Below are positions 26,630 to 35,670 of a stretch of DNA of 64,000 nucleotides, piece after piece. Origin of the DNA: Merismopedia glauca CCAP 1448/3 (GTDB lineage Bacteria; Cyanobacteriota; Cyanobacteriia; Cyanobacteriales; CCAP-1448). The notes under the pieces are model-generated. The model did not search any database and was not told where the DNA came from. It saw only the letters and a list, made by a program, of their open reading frames with translations. Position 1 is the stretch's first letter. Every line of letters starts with the position of its first letter. Location: assembly GCF_003003775.1 (NCBI RefSeq), contig NZ_PVWJ01000007.1:1-64000 (forward strand). The letters are read 5' to 3'. The position numbers were made by a program, and so were the translations under genes.

Positions 26630-26699
26630 ACTAAGTTTAGTCGGTTAATGCCCCTCTGCCCCTCTTCCCCTCTGCTCCTCTGCCCCAATGCCCAATGCC
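26581..26699. repeat. heptamer array plus interspersed repeat at tolC-like 3' end
   Basis: AGGAGTC heptamers (26581-26612) run through the stop codon. AGTAAACTAAGTCTGTAAAC with its continuation to 26653 follows, and is repeated at 42369-42410 before dnaG. CCCCTCTG and CCCAATG units run on to the stop of the next gene. Confidence 0.85.
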
Positions 26700-27221
26700 C
26701 TATTTATACTGCCAGTTTAAAGCGTGCAAGTAATCATAACTACCACCGCCAATAAACCTATACTCAATGGCTAAATCTCTCACGTTGTTGAGTGGAATAT
26801 CGAATTGTTTCACTTCATCGCGATCGACTTTGAGTGTTCTAGTTAAATTACCTTCGGTATAAAACAGTATTTGTGCTTGTAGCAGAGTTGAGTCATCAGG
26901 AATTGCAAAGGAGCCTTCCAATTTCGACAAATTTGCTTCTTGTGGCAAACCACAGCTAAATAAGTGGAAAAAATTGGGATAAGCCTTCAAACTCCAAATG
27001 CTATTTTCCAGCTTTTTCCCCACAGAAATATTTCTAGGTTCTACTACAGGAGTATTACCCGCGATTTTCAGGCAATTGATGGTTCCAGGGTTTGCTACTT
27101 CGTTGGCTGATTGCGCTTTCAGAGGTTGACTACCTACTAAACCAAGCATTACTTGAGACACTAAGTAGATAGCGGTAACTACAGTAGTAGGAGTTAGGGA
27201 GAAATTTGGCTTTCTTTTCAT
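26700..27221 (-). CDS. exported hypothetical protein
   Basis: Predicted 173 residues. Residues about 1-36 are a signal peptide (VVTAIYLVSQVMLGLVGSQPLKAQS). The mature part has two cysteines (INCLKIAG, FSCGLPQ) that could form a disulfide and a beta-rich body with FAIPDDSTLLQAQILFYTEG. I do not recognise the family. The stop codon touches the CCCAATG repeats, and the gene converges on the TolC-type gene. Secretion to the periplasm is inferred. Confidence 0.6.
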   Translation of the reverse strand: MKRKPNFSLTPTTVVTAIYLVSQVMLGLVGSQPLKAQSANEVANPGTINCLKIAGNTPVVEPRNISVGKKLENSIWSLKAYPNFFHLFSCGLPQEANLSKLEGSFAIPDDSTLLQAQILFYTEGNLTRTLKVDRDEVKQFDIPLNNVRDLAIEYRFIGGGSYDYLHALNWQYK

Positions 27222-27356
27222 ATAAATTCTTGACTACATTAACTTCATTTAGATTGTAGTCATACAGTCTGTCAAGAAGGGAATATCTTTCTCTAAATTT
27301 GCCTTAATGATACTTTTGTACTATAATACATTTGTTCTGATTTATCGGAGGCAAAG

Positions 27357-27809
27357 ATGATGGCAGTCAAACCAATCCCTGAAGGTTATCACACGGTTAC
27401 GCCTTACCTTTTTGTGCCATCTGCATTAACTTTCATCAAGTTTCTCACCCAGGCGTTTGCAGCCGAGGAAATTCGTCGGACTCTACACCCAGAAGGCTAC
27501 ATCATGAATGCTGAGGTGAGAATTGGCGATTCACTCATCATGGTTGGGGAAGCTAGAGGTGAATGTCCGCCAATGCCCAGTTCGATTTATCTTTATGTGG
27601 AAAATACCGACGCAACTTACAAACGGGCGCTTCAAGCAGGTGGTACTTCCATGATGGAGCCAACAGATGAATTTTGGGGCGATCGCCATGCCGCACTCAA
27701 AGATCCAAGCGGGAATTGTTGGATGATTGCGACTCATGTTGAAGATGTCTCATCGGCAGAAATAGAACAGCGCATTAAAACTTTGTTTGGGAGCAAAGAA
27801 CCAGTGTAA
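27357..27809 (+). CDS. VOC-superfamily protein, PhnB-like
   Basis: Predicted 150 residues. GGAGG is eight bases before the first ATG. The vicinal-oxygen-chelate fold is seen as two beta-alpha-beta-beta-beta units: YHTVTPYLFVPSALTFIKFL, IGDSLIMVGEA, SSIYLYVENTDATYKRALQA and the closing FWGDRHAALKDPSGNCWMIA. This matches the PhnB/glyoxalase-like branch, whose exact substrates are unknown. The usual metal His/Glu set is only partly obvious. It begins a same-strand run (VOC, VOC, DUF1772, P450) with short gaps. Confidence 0.85.
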   Translation: MMAVKPIPEGYHTVTPYLFVPSALTFIKFLTQAFAAEEIRRTLHPEGYIMNAEVRIGDSLIMVGEARGECPPMPSSIYLYVENTDATYKRALQAGGTSMMEPTDEFWGDRHAALKDPSGNCWMIATHVEDVSSAEIEQRIKTLFGSKEPV

Positions 27810-27849
27810 GTGAGCATCTCTCGATCGATGAACTTTGAGAAGGAAAAAT

Positions 27850-28251
27850 ATGGCTACACAAATTTTCGTGAACCTACCCGTCAAACATCTCAATCGGTCT
27901 GTGGAGTTTTTTACCCAACTTGGCTTCAGTTTTAACGCCCAATTTACTGATGAGACAGCCACTTGCATGATCGTAGGAGAGAATATCTTCGTCATGTTAT
28001 TGACTTATGACAAATTCAAGACTTTTACTCCCAAAGACATTTGTGATGCCACCAAAAGCACAGAAGTGCTGGTCTGTTTGTCGGCTGAGAGTCGAGAAGC
28101 AGTCGATGAAATGGTTAGAGGGGCGATCGCGGCTGGCGGTATCACCTATAATGAACCAATAGACCACGGGTTCATGTATGGACATGGATTTCAGGATTTA
28201 GATGGTCATATTTGGGAACTTGTCTACATGGAACCTAGCGCCATCAACTAA
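27850..28251 (+). CDS. VOC-superfamily (glyoxalase/extradiol-type) protein
   Basis: Predicted 133 residues from ATG 27850, with GAGAAGGA just upstream; an in-frame TTG at 27835 is unlikely. Starts with IFVNLPVKHLNRSVEFFTQLGFSF, the common opening of small glyoxalase-like proteins, and ends with HGFQDLDGHIWELVYMEP, containing the conserved Gly-His-x-Trp-Glu. It follows the PhnB-like gene by 40 bases, so one transcript is likely. Function unknown; detoxification or antibiotic binding are typical for the family. Confidence 0.85.
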   Translation: MATQIFVNLPVKHLNRSVEFFTQLGFSFNAQFTDETATCMIVGENIFVMLLTYDKFKTFTPKDICDATKSTEVLVCLSAESREAVDEMVRGAIAAGGITYNEPIDHGFMYGHGFQDLDGHIWELVYMEPSAIN

Positions 28252-28313
28252 GGTCGATCGTGCCATGATACAATGCGCCACAAGCCCTTGAACCGCAATT
28301 CCCTAGAGGCTTT

Positions 28314-28802
28314 ATGCTCATAACTCACCACTCGCTTTTCGCCTTAAAGCTTTTCTCGGTACTGGGGTGCGGACTGGTAGCCGGAATCTTTTTTGCCTTC
28401 TCATCTTTTGTGATGAGTGCCCTAACTCGACTCCAGCCAGCACAGGGAATTGCTGCCATGCAATCGATTAATATCACAGTCATCAACCCATTGTTTATGA
28501 CGGTGTTTTTAGGAACGGCTGCGGCTTGTATCTTTCTGGCTATCTTCTCAGTGTTGAGGTGGCATCAACCGGATTCTGTCTACTTGCTGGTGGGCAGCTT
28601 GCTGTATCTCATCGGTGCATTAGGTGTGACTATCGCCTTTAATGTGCCGATGAACGAAGCGCTGGCGAAGGTCGATTCAGGTAGCCCTGACGGCGCGAAT
28701 CTATGGGCTAGCTACCTGACCAACTGGACAGTCTGGAACCACATTCGGACAGTAGGGGCACTTGGGGCAGCAGCATTATTTACTAGCGCTCTGTGCCATT
28801 AA
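28314..28802 (+). CDS. DUF1772 (anthrone-oxygenase-like) membrane protein
   Basis: Predicted 162 residues with four hydrophobic helices (LFSVLGCGLVAGIFFAFSSF, NPLFMTVFLGTAAACIFLAI, VYLLVGSLLYLIGALGVTI and a last one near 145). The phrases FNVPMNEALAKVD and YLTNWTVWNHIRTVGALGAA are the DUF1772 signature; fungal relatives oxidise anthrones. It commonly sits with VOC proteins in bacterial accessory clusters. It starts 62 bases after the second VOC gene and ends 50 bases before the P450 gene. Confidence 0.85.
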   Translation: MLITHHSLFALKLFSVLGCGLVAGIFFAFSSFVMSALTRLQPAQGIAAMQSINITVINPLFMTVFLGTAAACIFLAIFSVLRWHQPDSVYLLVGSLLYLIGALGVTIAFNVPMNEALAKVDSGSPDGANLWASYLTNWTVWNHIRTVGALGAAALFTSALCH

Positions 28803-28852
28803 TGGTATGAGGTAGTTAAATAGTTGTTTCTGCAACAAGAAACAAAGCGACT

Positions 28853-30502
28853 ATGTTAGTCTCAATTGATAAAACTACACTATTTACTTTTTTGTTGTGG
28901 CTGTTATTAGCGGTTTTAATAGTATGGTTATGGCTACGAATCTGGTATTTTCGACTTGTATTTGATGCACGCAGTCAAATTTACCATCTAGAGGGTAAAA
29001 CAGTACCAGGTTCTTTTCCTAGAATGTTACTAGGCAATCTAGTTGATGTTTATCGTTCCCGCAATCGTTTATCTGCATATCATTTATTTCACCAACAATT
29101 TGGGGAAATAGTCCAAATTTTCTGGATGTGGCGGCAGCAAATTTCTGTGACTAATTATCAGATGATCCGTCACATTCTCGTTGATAATCAAAAAAACTAT
29201 GCTAAGTTTCCTCCTAATTCTCTAATTCAGCGTCTTTATGGCAATAGTGTTCTCACTAACAATGGGGACGAATGGAAACGTCATCGGTTGTTGCTCAATG
29301 AGGTTTTCTCCAAACAGCAAGTCGCCAGTTTTCACGAGATTTTTGTGGATTATTCGGAACAACTTGCTAATAAATGGAATGGATATATTAAGAAATCTGG
29401 AGAAAGTGCAGAAGTTAATATTTATCCACAACTGCTAGCTCTGTTCTTAGATATTGTGGCTAAAGTAGCTATCGGTCAGGATTTTGAAGCTTTGCAAGGT
29501 GAGGCTCATGAGTTTCTCCAGCATCTCAAGTATATTGTGCATCAAAGCACTCGACCCGTACACCAATTTACTAACTGGTGGAAATATCTTCCTTTGCCAT
29601 CGAACCGTAAGCTTGAGCAAGCTTTTGTGGCGATAGACGATTTTCTCGACAGATTAATTCGTCAAAGAGCAGAAATGTTCGATCCAGACTCATCTAATGT
29701 GCTGGATTTATTACTACAGGCGAAAAATTCTCTGGAAACTGAGCTACAACCGTTAACAGATCGAGAGGTACGGGACAACTTACTGGCTATTATTATTAAT
29801 GGACATGAAACTGTAGCCACTAGTGTGTCTATCAGCTTGTATCTTTTAGCTCAACATCCAGAGAAATTGGCTCGCGCTCAGGCTGAGGTAGACCAAATTA
29901 TGGACAGAGAGCAGGGAAAATTAACAGAGGCTGGATTATCAGAACTCGATTATCTCAATAGCGTTGTCATCGAATCACTCCGCTTGTGCCCTCCAATGGC
30001 TGGATTGCAACGAATTAGTAGCGATCGCGATGTTTTAGAAGGCTGGTCGATTCCTGCTCTGCAAGTAGTAGGAATTACCTTAATGCCATTACACCAGAAC
30101 CCCGAATACTTTGGCGAACAACCAGAGCAATTTCATCCCGAACGCTATCTTGATGATGAGGATGAGGCTAAAAATGCTCTAATAGACGTAGATAACGCCA
30201 CACAATCGTTTAAACAATGTCCATTTAGCAGATTTGTTACCCCAGATCCTAAGTCTAACAGCAGGAGAACCAAGGCTAGCGTTTACTTCCCACTTACCTT
30301 CGGAGATGGTGCGAGAAAATGTCTAGGAGAACATTTTGCCATGTATGAAATGAAGGTGGCACTCTTCGTGTTGCTTTACTACTTCGACTTTCAGGTAGCA
30401 CCTAATTTTGAAGCTGAATTGGAACTCGGAAAATTCGGATTGTTTCTGACAACTTTTCCTAAAGGAGGCGTTGAGATGGTTATTAGTCGCCGCGTTCATT
30501 GA
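28853..30502 (+). CDS. cytochrome P450 with N-terminal membrane anchor
   Basis: Predicted 549 residues, long for a bacterial P450. An N-terminal hydrophobic helix (about 12-28, LLWLLLAVLIVWLWL) resembles eukaryotic-type anchors. The core has the I-helix IIINGHETVATS, the K-helix ExxR at Glu374-Arg377, and the haem loop FGDGARKCLGEHFA with Cys490 as thiolate ligand. A roughly 35-residue insertion (ALIDVDNATQSFKQ...NSRRTKAS) lies between the PERF-like FHPERYLD and the haem loop. It should hydroxylate a hydrophobic substrate, perhaps a lipid or terpenoid, using ferredoxin. It ends the VOC/DUF1772 run. Confidence 0.93.
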   Translation: MLVSIDKTTLFTFLLWLLLAVLIVWLWLRIWYFRLVFDARSQIYHLEGKTVPGSFPRMLLGNLVDVYRSRNRLSAYHLFHQQFGEIVQIFWMWRQQISVTNYQMIRHILVDNQKNYAKFPPNSLIQRLYGNSVLTNNGDEWKRHRLLLNEVFSKQQVASFHEIFVDYSEQLANKWNGYIKKSGESAEVNIYPQLLALFLDIVAKVAIGQDFEALQGEAHEFLQHLKYIVHQSTRPVHQFTNWWKYLPLPSNRKLEQAFVAIDDFLDRLIRQRAEMFDPDSSNVLDLLLQAKNSLETELQPLTDREVRDNLLAIIINGHETVATSVSISLYLLAQHPEKLARAQAEVDQIMDREQGKLTEAGLSELDYLNSVVIESLRLCPPMAGLQRISSDRDVLEGWSIPALQVVGITLMPLHQNPEYFGEQPEQFHPERYLDDEDEAKNALIDVDNATQSFKQCPFSRFVTPDPKSNSRRTKASVYFPLTFGDGARKCLGEHFAMYEMKVALFVLLYYFDFQVAPNFEAELELGKFGLFLTTFPKGGVEMVISRRVH

Positions 30503-30527
30503 CTGGTAAGGCATTGCTGATTTGAAG

Positions 30528-30556
30528 TATGAATTGTTGATTGTTGATTGTTGATT
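30528..30556. repeat. TTGTTGA heptamer repeat
   Basis: About four tandem units between the P450 gene and the next membrane-protein gene. The same unit is repeated at 52806-52842. Confidence 0.75.
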
Positions 30557-30612
30557 AGAACTCTTGCAAAAGTGAAAAAATAATAGTTTCTAGGAATGAT
30601 AAGTTTAAAAAT

Positions 30613-31215
30613 ATGGCTATTGAGACAAATATTTGGATTTATTGGTTTTTTTGTGCGATCGCAACAGTTCTGGTCATCTTCAATCGAAAATTTGCTGACA
30701 CATTACTCAGTCCCGATCTAAATTCTCCCCAAAAAGACCAAAACTATAAAATTTCTCTAATTTTAGGATGGGTATTCACGCTTTTAGCCTCTGCAATTTA
30801 TATCTTATTTACAGCCAAAAAGGAAACAGGTTCCTATGAACTTACAGATCTGATTGGGTTTTCTTTTTTTAACGGTGTTCTCGAACAATTCATGTTTATA
30901 TTTTGGTTCTTGGTAGGTTGTTATTTGGCACAAAAAAAATTTGCCAAGCACTCAATGGTCATCTTTGTTTTCGGGTATATTGGCTATTTCCTTTATTCAG
31001 GATTGATTCATCCTTTATTTTGGTTTCAGGTGCTTCCAGATCATGAACCTTTTATGCCAATGGCTTTCATTTTGCCCTTGATGTCGATCTTTTGGATGTG
31101 GTTATTTTGGAGATATCGAGCGGTGGTAGCGATCTCGATCATGCATATTGTGATCGATTTCCTCACAGTTGGTCACTTGCATTTTCCTTGGTTTGAATCC
31201 ATTCAGTTAATTTAA
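30613..31215 (+). CDS. multi-span membrane protein, possibly divergent CPBP-like
   Basis: Predicted 200 residues with about six hydrophobic helices. Weak CPBP/ABI-protease-like marks are LEQFMFIFWFLVG near residue 96 and ISIMHIVIDFL near 178, but the usual EExxxR is absent, so this is only a resemblance. The protein is rich in Phe, Trp and Ile. No partner gene is coupled; it lies 110 bases after the P450 gene on the same strand. Function unknown. Confidence 0.5.
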   Translation: MAIETNIWIYWFFCAIATVLVIFNRKFADTLLSPDLNSPQKDQNYKISLILGWVFTLLASAIYILFTAKKETGSYELTDLIGFSFFNGVLEQFMFIFWFLVGCYLAQKKFAKHSMVIFVFGYIGYFLYSGLIHPLFWFQVLPDHEPFMPMAFILPLMSIFWMWLFWRYRAVVAISIMHIVIDFLTVGHLHFPWFESIQLI

Positions 31216-31299
31216 ACAAATGGATCAAAATTCTCTATTAACACATTCAAGGAAAATGGTATCTGTTTGGGGAATCTTTACTCTCTAGATAAATGTGTT

Positions 31300-31635
31300 C
31301 TACGAAGCAAGTTTAAAAGCTTCGATGAATAAACCGTAAGTCATACCAATTTTCAAACAGTTGATTAATTGTGGTAAAAACTGAGAGTTCGTTTTGTCTC
31401 CATGCTGACGGTAAACATATCTACTTACCAGTTCTGTTAAGAAAACTAAAATAGCCGCACCTGTCAAATCTAATTCCGCTTTTTGTCCTGCGGTAGTTGG
31501 AATTGCTGTGCCTAAGAAAATACCAAATAACAGACTTATGACGAAAAGGGAGATTTTCCGCCAAGGATTGCTCGACCAAACTCTTAATTGGGTTAAACTA
31601 GCACCGATTAAGTTATTGAGGCGGGTATTTTGCAT
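31300..31635 (-). CDS. ycf20: Ycf20/DUF565 membrane protein
   Basis: Predicted 111 residues. The N-terminal TRLNNLIGASLTQLRVWSSN, then NPWRKISLFVISLLFGIFLG and VFLTELVSRYVYRQ, are the pattern of Ycf20, found in cyanobacteria, algae and plants. In plants and algae, relatives influence non-photochemical quenching; the biochemical role is unknown. Two or three membrane helices are predicted, probably in the thylakoid. It is divergent from the GT39 gene and stands alone. Confidence 0.88.
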   Translation of the reverse strand: MQNTRLNNLIGASLTQLRVWSSNPWRKISLFVISLLFGIFLGTAIPTTAGQKAELDLTGAAILVFLTELVSRYVYRQHGDKTNSQFLPQLINCLKIGMTYGLFIEAFKLAS

Positions 31636-31776
31636 TGAATGCTAAAAGCCAGAAGGAAGAAGGTTGATGTCGCTCTCGTCCCGACTAAACTAGATCTTAA
31701 CTAAAAGCTACAGAACATATTAATCTATGTTTGGGCTGTAAAAGACTAGTTGAACGGAATAAATCGCTCAAAACTG

Positions 31777-33525
31777 ATGAACTTAGATTTACAAAAGCAG
31801 TGGTCAAAAAATCCTAAATTAATTGCTAGCTTATCAATTCTCTGGTTATTACTAATTAGTTGGTTAGCTTTTTTCTGGAATGTTGGCAATATTAGCATCA
31901 TAGACGAAACTGAGCCTTTATTTGCAGAAGCTTCTAGGCAAATGGTAGCTACTGGAGACTGGATTACTCCTTACTATAACGGAGTTACAAGATTTGATAA
32001 ACCTATCTTGATTTACTGGCTACAAGCTCTTGCTTTCTCGATTTTTGGTGTTAATGAATGGGCAGTCAGATTACCCTCAACTCTCAGCGCCTTTGGGTTA
32101 ACCTGTTTAGGATTTTATACTCTACGATATTTTGGGGTTAATCCTTTTCAGAATTCCAGTCGGAAGTTAAGTAATTCTCTTCGTCAGCAGGAACTTTGGT
32201 ACTCAGCGTTCATCGGAGCAAGTTTAATAGCTCTTAACCCCCTAACTATAGCTTGGGGACGCACGGGGGTATCTGATAGCTTATTAACAGCTTGTATTGG
32301 TGGCGGTTTAATGAGTTTTTTTATCGCCTACGCTACCAATCAACACAAAACCATTTGGTATATAGCCTTTTACATCCTCATTGGGTTAGCAGCTTTAACC
32401 AAAGGACCTGTAGGTATAGTACTACCAGCAGCGATCGCTTTGATTTTCCTGTTCTATGTCGGGAATCTCAAACCAGTGTTTCGAGAAATGAAGCTGCTTT
32501 GGGGAATTTTTATAATTCTCTTAATTAATGTCCCTTGGTATGCCTTGGCGATTTGGAGAAACGGGGAGAGTTTTATCAACTCGTTTTTCGGATATCACAA
32601 TGTTGAGAGGTTCACCACAGTAGTAAATCACCATGCAGGACCTTGGTATATTTATTTTCCGGTACTCTTAGTCGGATTTGCGCCTTGGAGTCTTTATTTA
32701 CCTTTGGCTGTAGCTGAAACTAGATTCTGGCAGCGTCGATATTGGCAAAAAATACCTCGAAGTACTCATTTAGGTTTGTTTTTGACAATTTGGCTGGTTA
32801 TTGTTTTTCTTTTCTTTTCAGTGGCGGTTACTAAAAGACCTAACTATATTTTACCCTTGATTCCCGCCACCGCCATGTTAGTGGGCATGATGTGGAGTTC
32901 TTACCTGACAAATCCTCAACCCCAAAAGAACGATCCAGGTTTGGTACTAAGTGGATTAGTCAACGTCGCAGCTTTATCTGGTTTGGCGATCGCACTTTAC
33001 CACCTTACTAGTCTCATCGGATCTGACCCCTTAACTCCCGATCTGATCCCAGCTTTAGAAAGGTCTAACCTAGCGATTCAAGGTAGTATTATTTGGGCAG
33101 TTACAGCACTAATAGCCGCGATTATGATTGTCATGAGAAAATCGCCTTGGTTATGGCTTCCCAATTTGATAGGATTCCTCACCTTACTGATAGTAGTCAT
33201 GATGCCAGCATCATTTCTAATAGATCGAGTCCGTCAACAACCCTTACGAGAATTATCCGCTCTAGCGGTTCAAGTTCGACAGCCTAAAGAACAATTAGTG
33301 ATGCTGGGATTTGAAAAGCCTAGCGTTGTCTATTACACCAAGCAACCAGTCAAATTTATCCAAAATAACGAAACTATTGAGCAATACATCGAAAGTCAAA
33401 AGCAATCCTGGCTATTAATTAGTCCAGAGGATAAACTACGTCAGTTAGGATTATCTACGAATATTTCGGAAAGTATCGGAAAATCTGGTGCTTATCAGTT
33501 ATTAAGGGTCAAAAAATCTGGTTAA
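31777..33525 (+). CDS. ArnT-like glycosyltransferase family 39 membrane protein
   Basis: Predicted 582 residues from ATG 31777 (MNLDLQKQWSKN); a TTG nine codons upstream is in frame. The N-terminal periplasmic loop has the GT-C catalytic acidic residues in ISIIDETEPLFAEASRQM, followed by DWITPYYNGVTRFDKPILIY, as in ArnT and related PMT-family enzymes. About 12 transmembrane helices and a C-terminal soluble domain of about 90 residues follow. It transfers a sugar from a polyprenyl-phosphate donor to lipid or protein in the outer leaflet. Substrate unknown. Confidence 0.9.
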   Translation: MNLDLQKQWSKNPKLIASLSILWLLLISWLAFFWNVGNISIIDETEPLFAEASRQMVATGDWITPYYNGVTRFDKPILIYWLQALAFSIFGVNEWAVRLPSTLSAFGLTCLGFYTLRYFGVNPFQNSSRKLSNSLRQQELWYSAFIGASLIALNPLTIAWGRTGVSDSLLTACIGGGLMSFFIAYATNQHKTIWYIAFYILIGLAALTKGPVGIVLPAAIALIFLFYVGNLKPVFREMKLLWGIFIILLINVPWYALAIWRNGESFINSFFGYHNVERFTTVVNHHAGPWYIYFPVLLVGFAPWSLYLPLAVAETRFWQRRYWQKIPRSTHLGLFLTIWLVIVFLFFSVAVTKRPNYILPLIPATAMLVGMMWSSYLTNPQPQKNDPGLVLSGLVNVAALSGLAIALYHLTSLIGSDPLTPDLIPALERSNLAIQGSIIWAVTALIAAIMIVMRKSPWLWLPNLIGFLTLLIVVMMPASFLIDRVRQQPLRELSALAVQVRQPKEQLVMLGFEKPSVVYYTKQPVKFIQNNETIEQYIESQKQSWLLISPEDKLRQLGLSTNISESIGKSGAYQLLRVKKSG

Positions 33526-33599
33526 TTGCATATAAAAGGAAGAAAGAAGAGAGAAGAAGGGAAAGAAAATAGGCAAATTTGTACGGCAGCAATTATTGC

Positions 33600-34721
33600 T
33601 TATTGCTGTAGTTGAGTAGATAGTGGATATTGAGAATTAATTGTAATTCCTGGAAATTTGGAGATATTGGGGAGACGCGAACCCCAAGACACCCAAGCGC
33701 TACCAGATGGAAGATTAGCGATCGCTTCTGGGTAATTAGTTAGCCAAATTAGGGGAGTATTTATCGGTACTTCAGCACTAGCTTCTTCATTGAAACTGAC
33801 TCTAGCTAGAGTTTCCAATACCGCCTGATTACCCCAAACTAATCCTGTGGCTGCTGTCCATAATTTCACATTAAGCTGACAGCGACTCGCATAAAAATAT
33901 AGGGAAGCAGCCGCGATCGCAGCTTGTTCAAAGTCGGTTTCTTCCCATTTACTCCCACTATCTAAGCAAATCGTCACTTCTTGAGAACCCGTAAAAACCT
34001 CTAATTCCCGAACTTGAAATTCTCCATAACGGGCGCTAGTACGCCAGTGAATTAAACGAGTAGGATCGCCATACCGATAGGGACGCAAACCCCGTGAAAT
34101 GCCTTCTGTAGCCAGTTGAGCGCGATTGGATAGGCTTTGAAGGGGTGAATTTTCCGACTGACCTAATTTATCGATTAACGGGCAACTCTTGAGGGGTAAA
34201 ACTGTAGGATAGACAATAGCTGTAGCTGGTACATTTCTGGAGCAACGACACCAAAATAGTCCTAATGGGGTAGCAGTGCGAATTTGGACTTCATGCCAAT
34301 GATACACGCCGCGACGGGTTGTAGGTAGCTCGTACACCCAATGGAAATCCGATTGAGGATAAATAGTTTCTATTGCCGTACTAGCAGGTTTGCCGACTAC
34401 ATAAGGCAACATATCTTGGACTTGCAACAAAGTTTTGGGCTGTTTAGTCGGATTATGGACTATAATATCGATAGTCAACACATCCCCCATTGTCACAGGA
34501 GCGATCGCTTCTCTAGATACTTGTAATTGTGTGAGCGATCGCTTGGGTAAAATCGCCGCTAATAACAACAGCGCAAAAATCATACCGCTAATAGCATACA
34601 GCCATCCTGCCATAGTATTAGTCGCCGCCGCAAAAAAGGAAATGCCAATCCCTGCTAACAACCAACCTGCATAAGCTGGTGCTACCCAGTGCGTTTCTAA
34701 CCAATCTGTAAGACGTTGCAT
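33600..34721 (-). CDS. DUF58 domain protein
   Basis: Predicted 373 residues. Two N-terminal membrane helices (about 15-60: AGWLLAGIGISFFAAATNTM, WLYAISGMIFALLLLAAI), a beta domain, then the DUF58 signature GLRPYRYGDPTRLIHWRTSA and a VWA-like segment (VTICLDSGSKWEETDF). DUF58 proteins usually partner with a MoxR-type AAA ATPase and a transglutaminase-like protein, but neither is beside this copy. Likely function is assembly or regulation at the membrane; not established. Confidence 0.88.
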   Translation of the reverse strand: MQRLTDWLETHWVAPAYAGWLLAGIGISFFAAATNTMAGWLYAISGMIFALLLLAAILPKRSLTQLQVSREAIAPVTMGDVLTIDIIVHNPTKQPKTLLQVQDMLPYVVGKPASTAIETIYPQSDFHWVYELPTTRRGVYHWHEVQIRTATPLGLFWCRCSRNVPATAIVYPTVLPLKSCPLIDKLGQSENSPLQSLSNRAQLATEGISRGLRPYRYGDPTRLIHWRTSARYGEFQVRELEVFTGSQEVTICLDSGSKWEETDFEQAAIAAASLYFYASRCQLNVKLWTAATGLVWGNQAVLETLARVSFNEEASAEVPINTPLIWLTNYPEAIANLPSGSAWVSWGSRLPNISKFPGITINSQYPLSTQLQQ

Positions 34722-34851
34722 TTTTCCATCACTAGTTATTTGGCATAAGTTGATTTTTCCCTAACTTATTCCGAAACAAAACTAATTGGGAAAAACAGTT
34801 ATGAGCGATCGCATCCCCAAAGTCTGCCGATCTAGCAGAAGCCATTAAATA

Positions 34852-35394
34852 CTAAACTGGCGCGTAAAAAGCGATCGCCGTACTACCATAAACTTTGTCT
34901 CGACAAATCTCTAAACTCTCGATTTCAGGCGGTTGCCAGATTTTGGGATGGTACTCGACGGCTAATTCTCCAGATGTTGCTAGCAGTTGATATTGAGCGA
35001 TCGCTTGTAAAACTGGTAGATATAATTCGCTAGCATAGGGTGGATCGAAGTAGATGCGATCGAATTGTTGTCCTTCCAGTTGGGGCAGTTTTTTGACTAG
35101 ATCTCCCCGAATAATTTGAATTTTTTGCTCTGAATTAACTACTTGCTGCCAATTTTCTGTAATAATCGCAATAGCACGACTAGATTGCTCAATTGCTACG
35201 GCTATAGTGGCTCCTCTGCATAAGGCTTCGGCCCCCATTGAACCACTCCCAGCACACAAATCTAACCACCTACAACCATCAATCCTACCTTGCCAAATAT
35301 TAAATACAGCCTGTCTAACCCGACTGGGAGTCGGTCTAGTGGCTTGACCTGGTAAAGTTTTGAGAGAGCGATTGCCGTAAATTCGGAGACTCAC
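34852..35394 (-). CDS. rsmD: 16S rRNA (guanine966-N2)-methyltransferase
   Basis: Predicted 180 residues starting with GTG (MSLRIYGNRSLKTL). It methylates G966 of 16S rRNA with S-adenosylmethionine. RPTPSRVRQAVFNIW is the RsmD N-terminal signature; LDLCAGSGSMGAEAL is motif I, and FDPPY is the catalytic motif IV. Length matches the family. GGAAGAA heptamers lie directly before the start codon, so the ribosome-binding region is repeat-derived. Confidence 0.95.
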   Translation of the reverse strand: MSLRIYGNRSLKTLPGQATRPTPSRVRQAVFNIWQGRIDGCRWLDLCAGSGSMGAEALCRGATIAVAIEQSSRAIAIITENWQQVVNSEQKIQIIRGDLVKKLPQLEGQQFDRIYFDPPYASELYLPVLQAIAQYQLLATSGELAVEYHPKIWQPPEIESLEICRDKVYGSTAIAFYAPV

Positions 35395-35427
35395 AAGAAG
35401 AAGGAAGAAGGAAGAGGGAAGGAGGAG
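35395..35427. repeat. GGAAGAA-type heptamer repeat
   Basis: Array immediately upstream of the rsmD start (on its 5' side). Confidence 0.8.
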
Positions 35428-35465
35428 TTAATTCTCTAAAACTCTTGTGGGGTAGGCATCCTGCC

Positions 35466-35670
35466 ATAGGTGTCAACTTAACGTGAAACCTTTACCCCGC
35501 CGCGAACTCAAGTTCGCGGCTAATAGCTCAAGTCCACTGAAGTGGACTGAAAATATTTCTTAGAGTCCTCTTTAGAGGACTTTAGCTGTTAGCCAGGGGT
35601 TTTCAACCCCTGGCGGTCGTTGCCTAAACCCAGCGTGCAGCAACCGTTTGAGCCTTAAATTGACACCAAT
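35466..35670. repeat. MITE-like element, copy B, with 11-bp target duplication
   Basis: 205 bases beginning ATAGGTGTCAACTTAA and ending TTAAATTGACACCAAT, which is an imperfect terminal inverted repeat (14 of 16). It is flanked on both sides by GGCATCCTGCC (35455-35465 and 35671-35681), an apparent target-site duplication. Inside are three stem-loops: GAACTCAAGTTC, AGTCCACTGAAGTGGACT and AGTCCTCTTTAGAGGACT, plus CCAGGGGTTTTCAACCCCTGG. No ORF. It is inserted between rsmD and the Deg protease gene. Confidence 0.88.
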
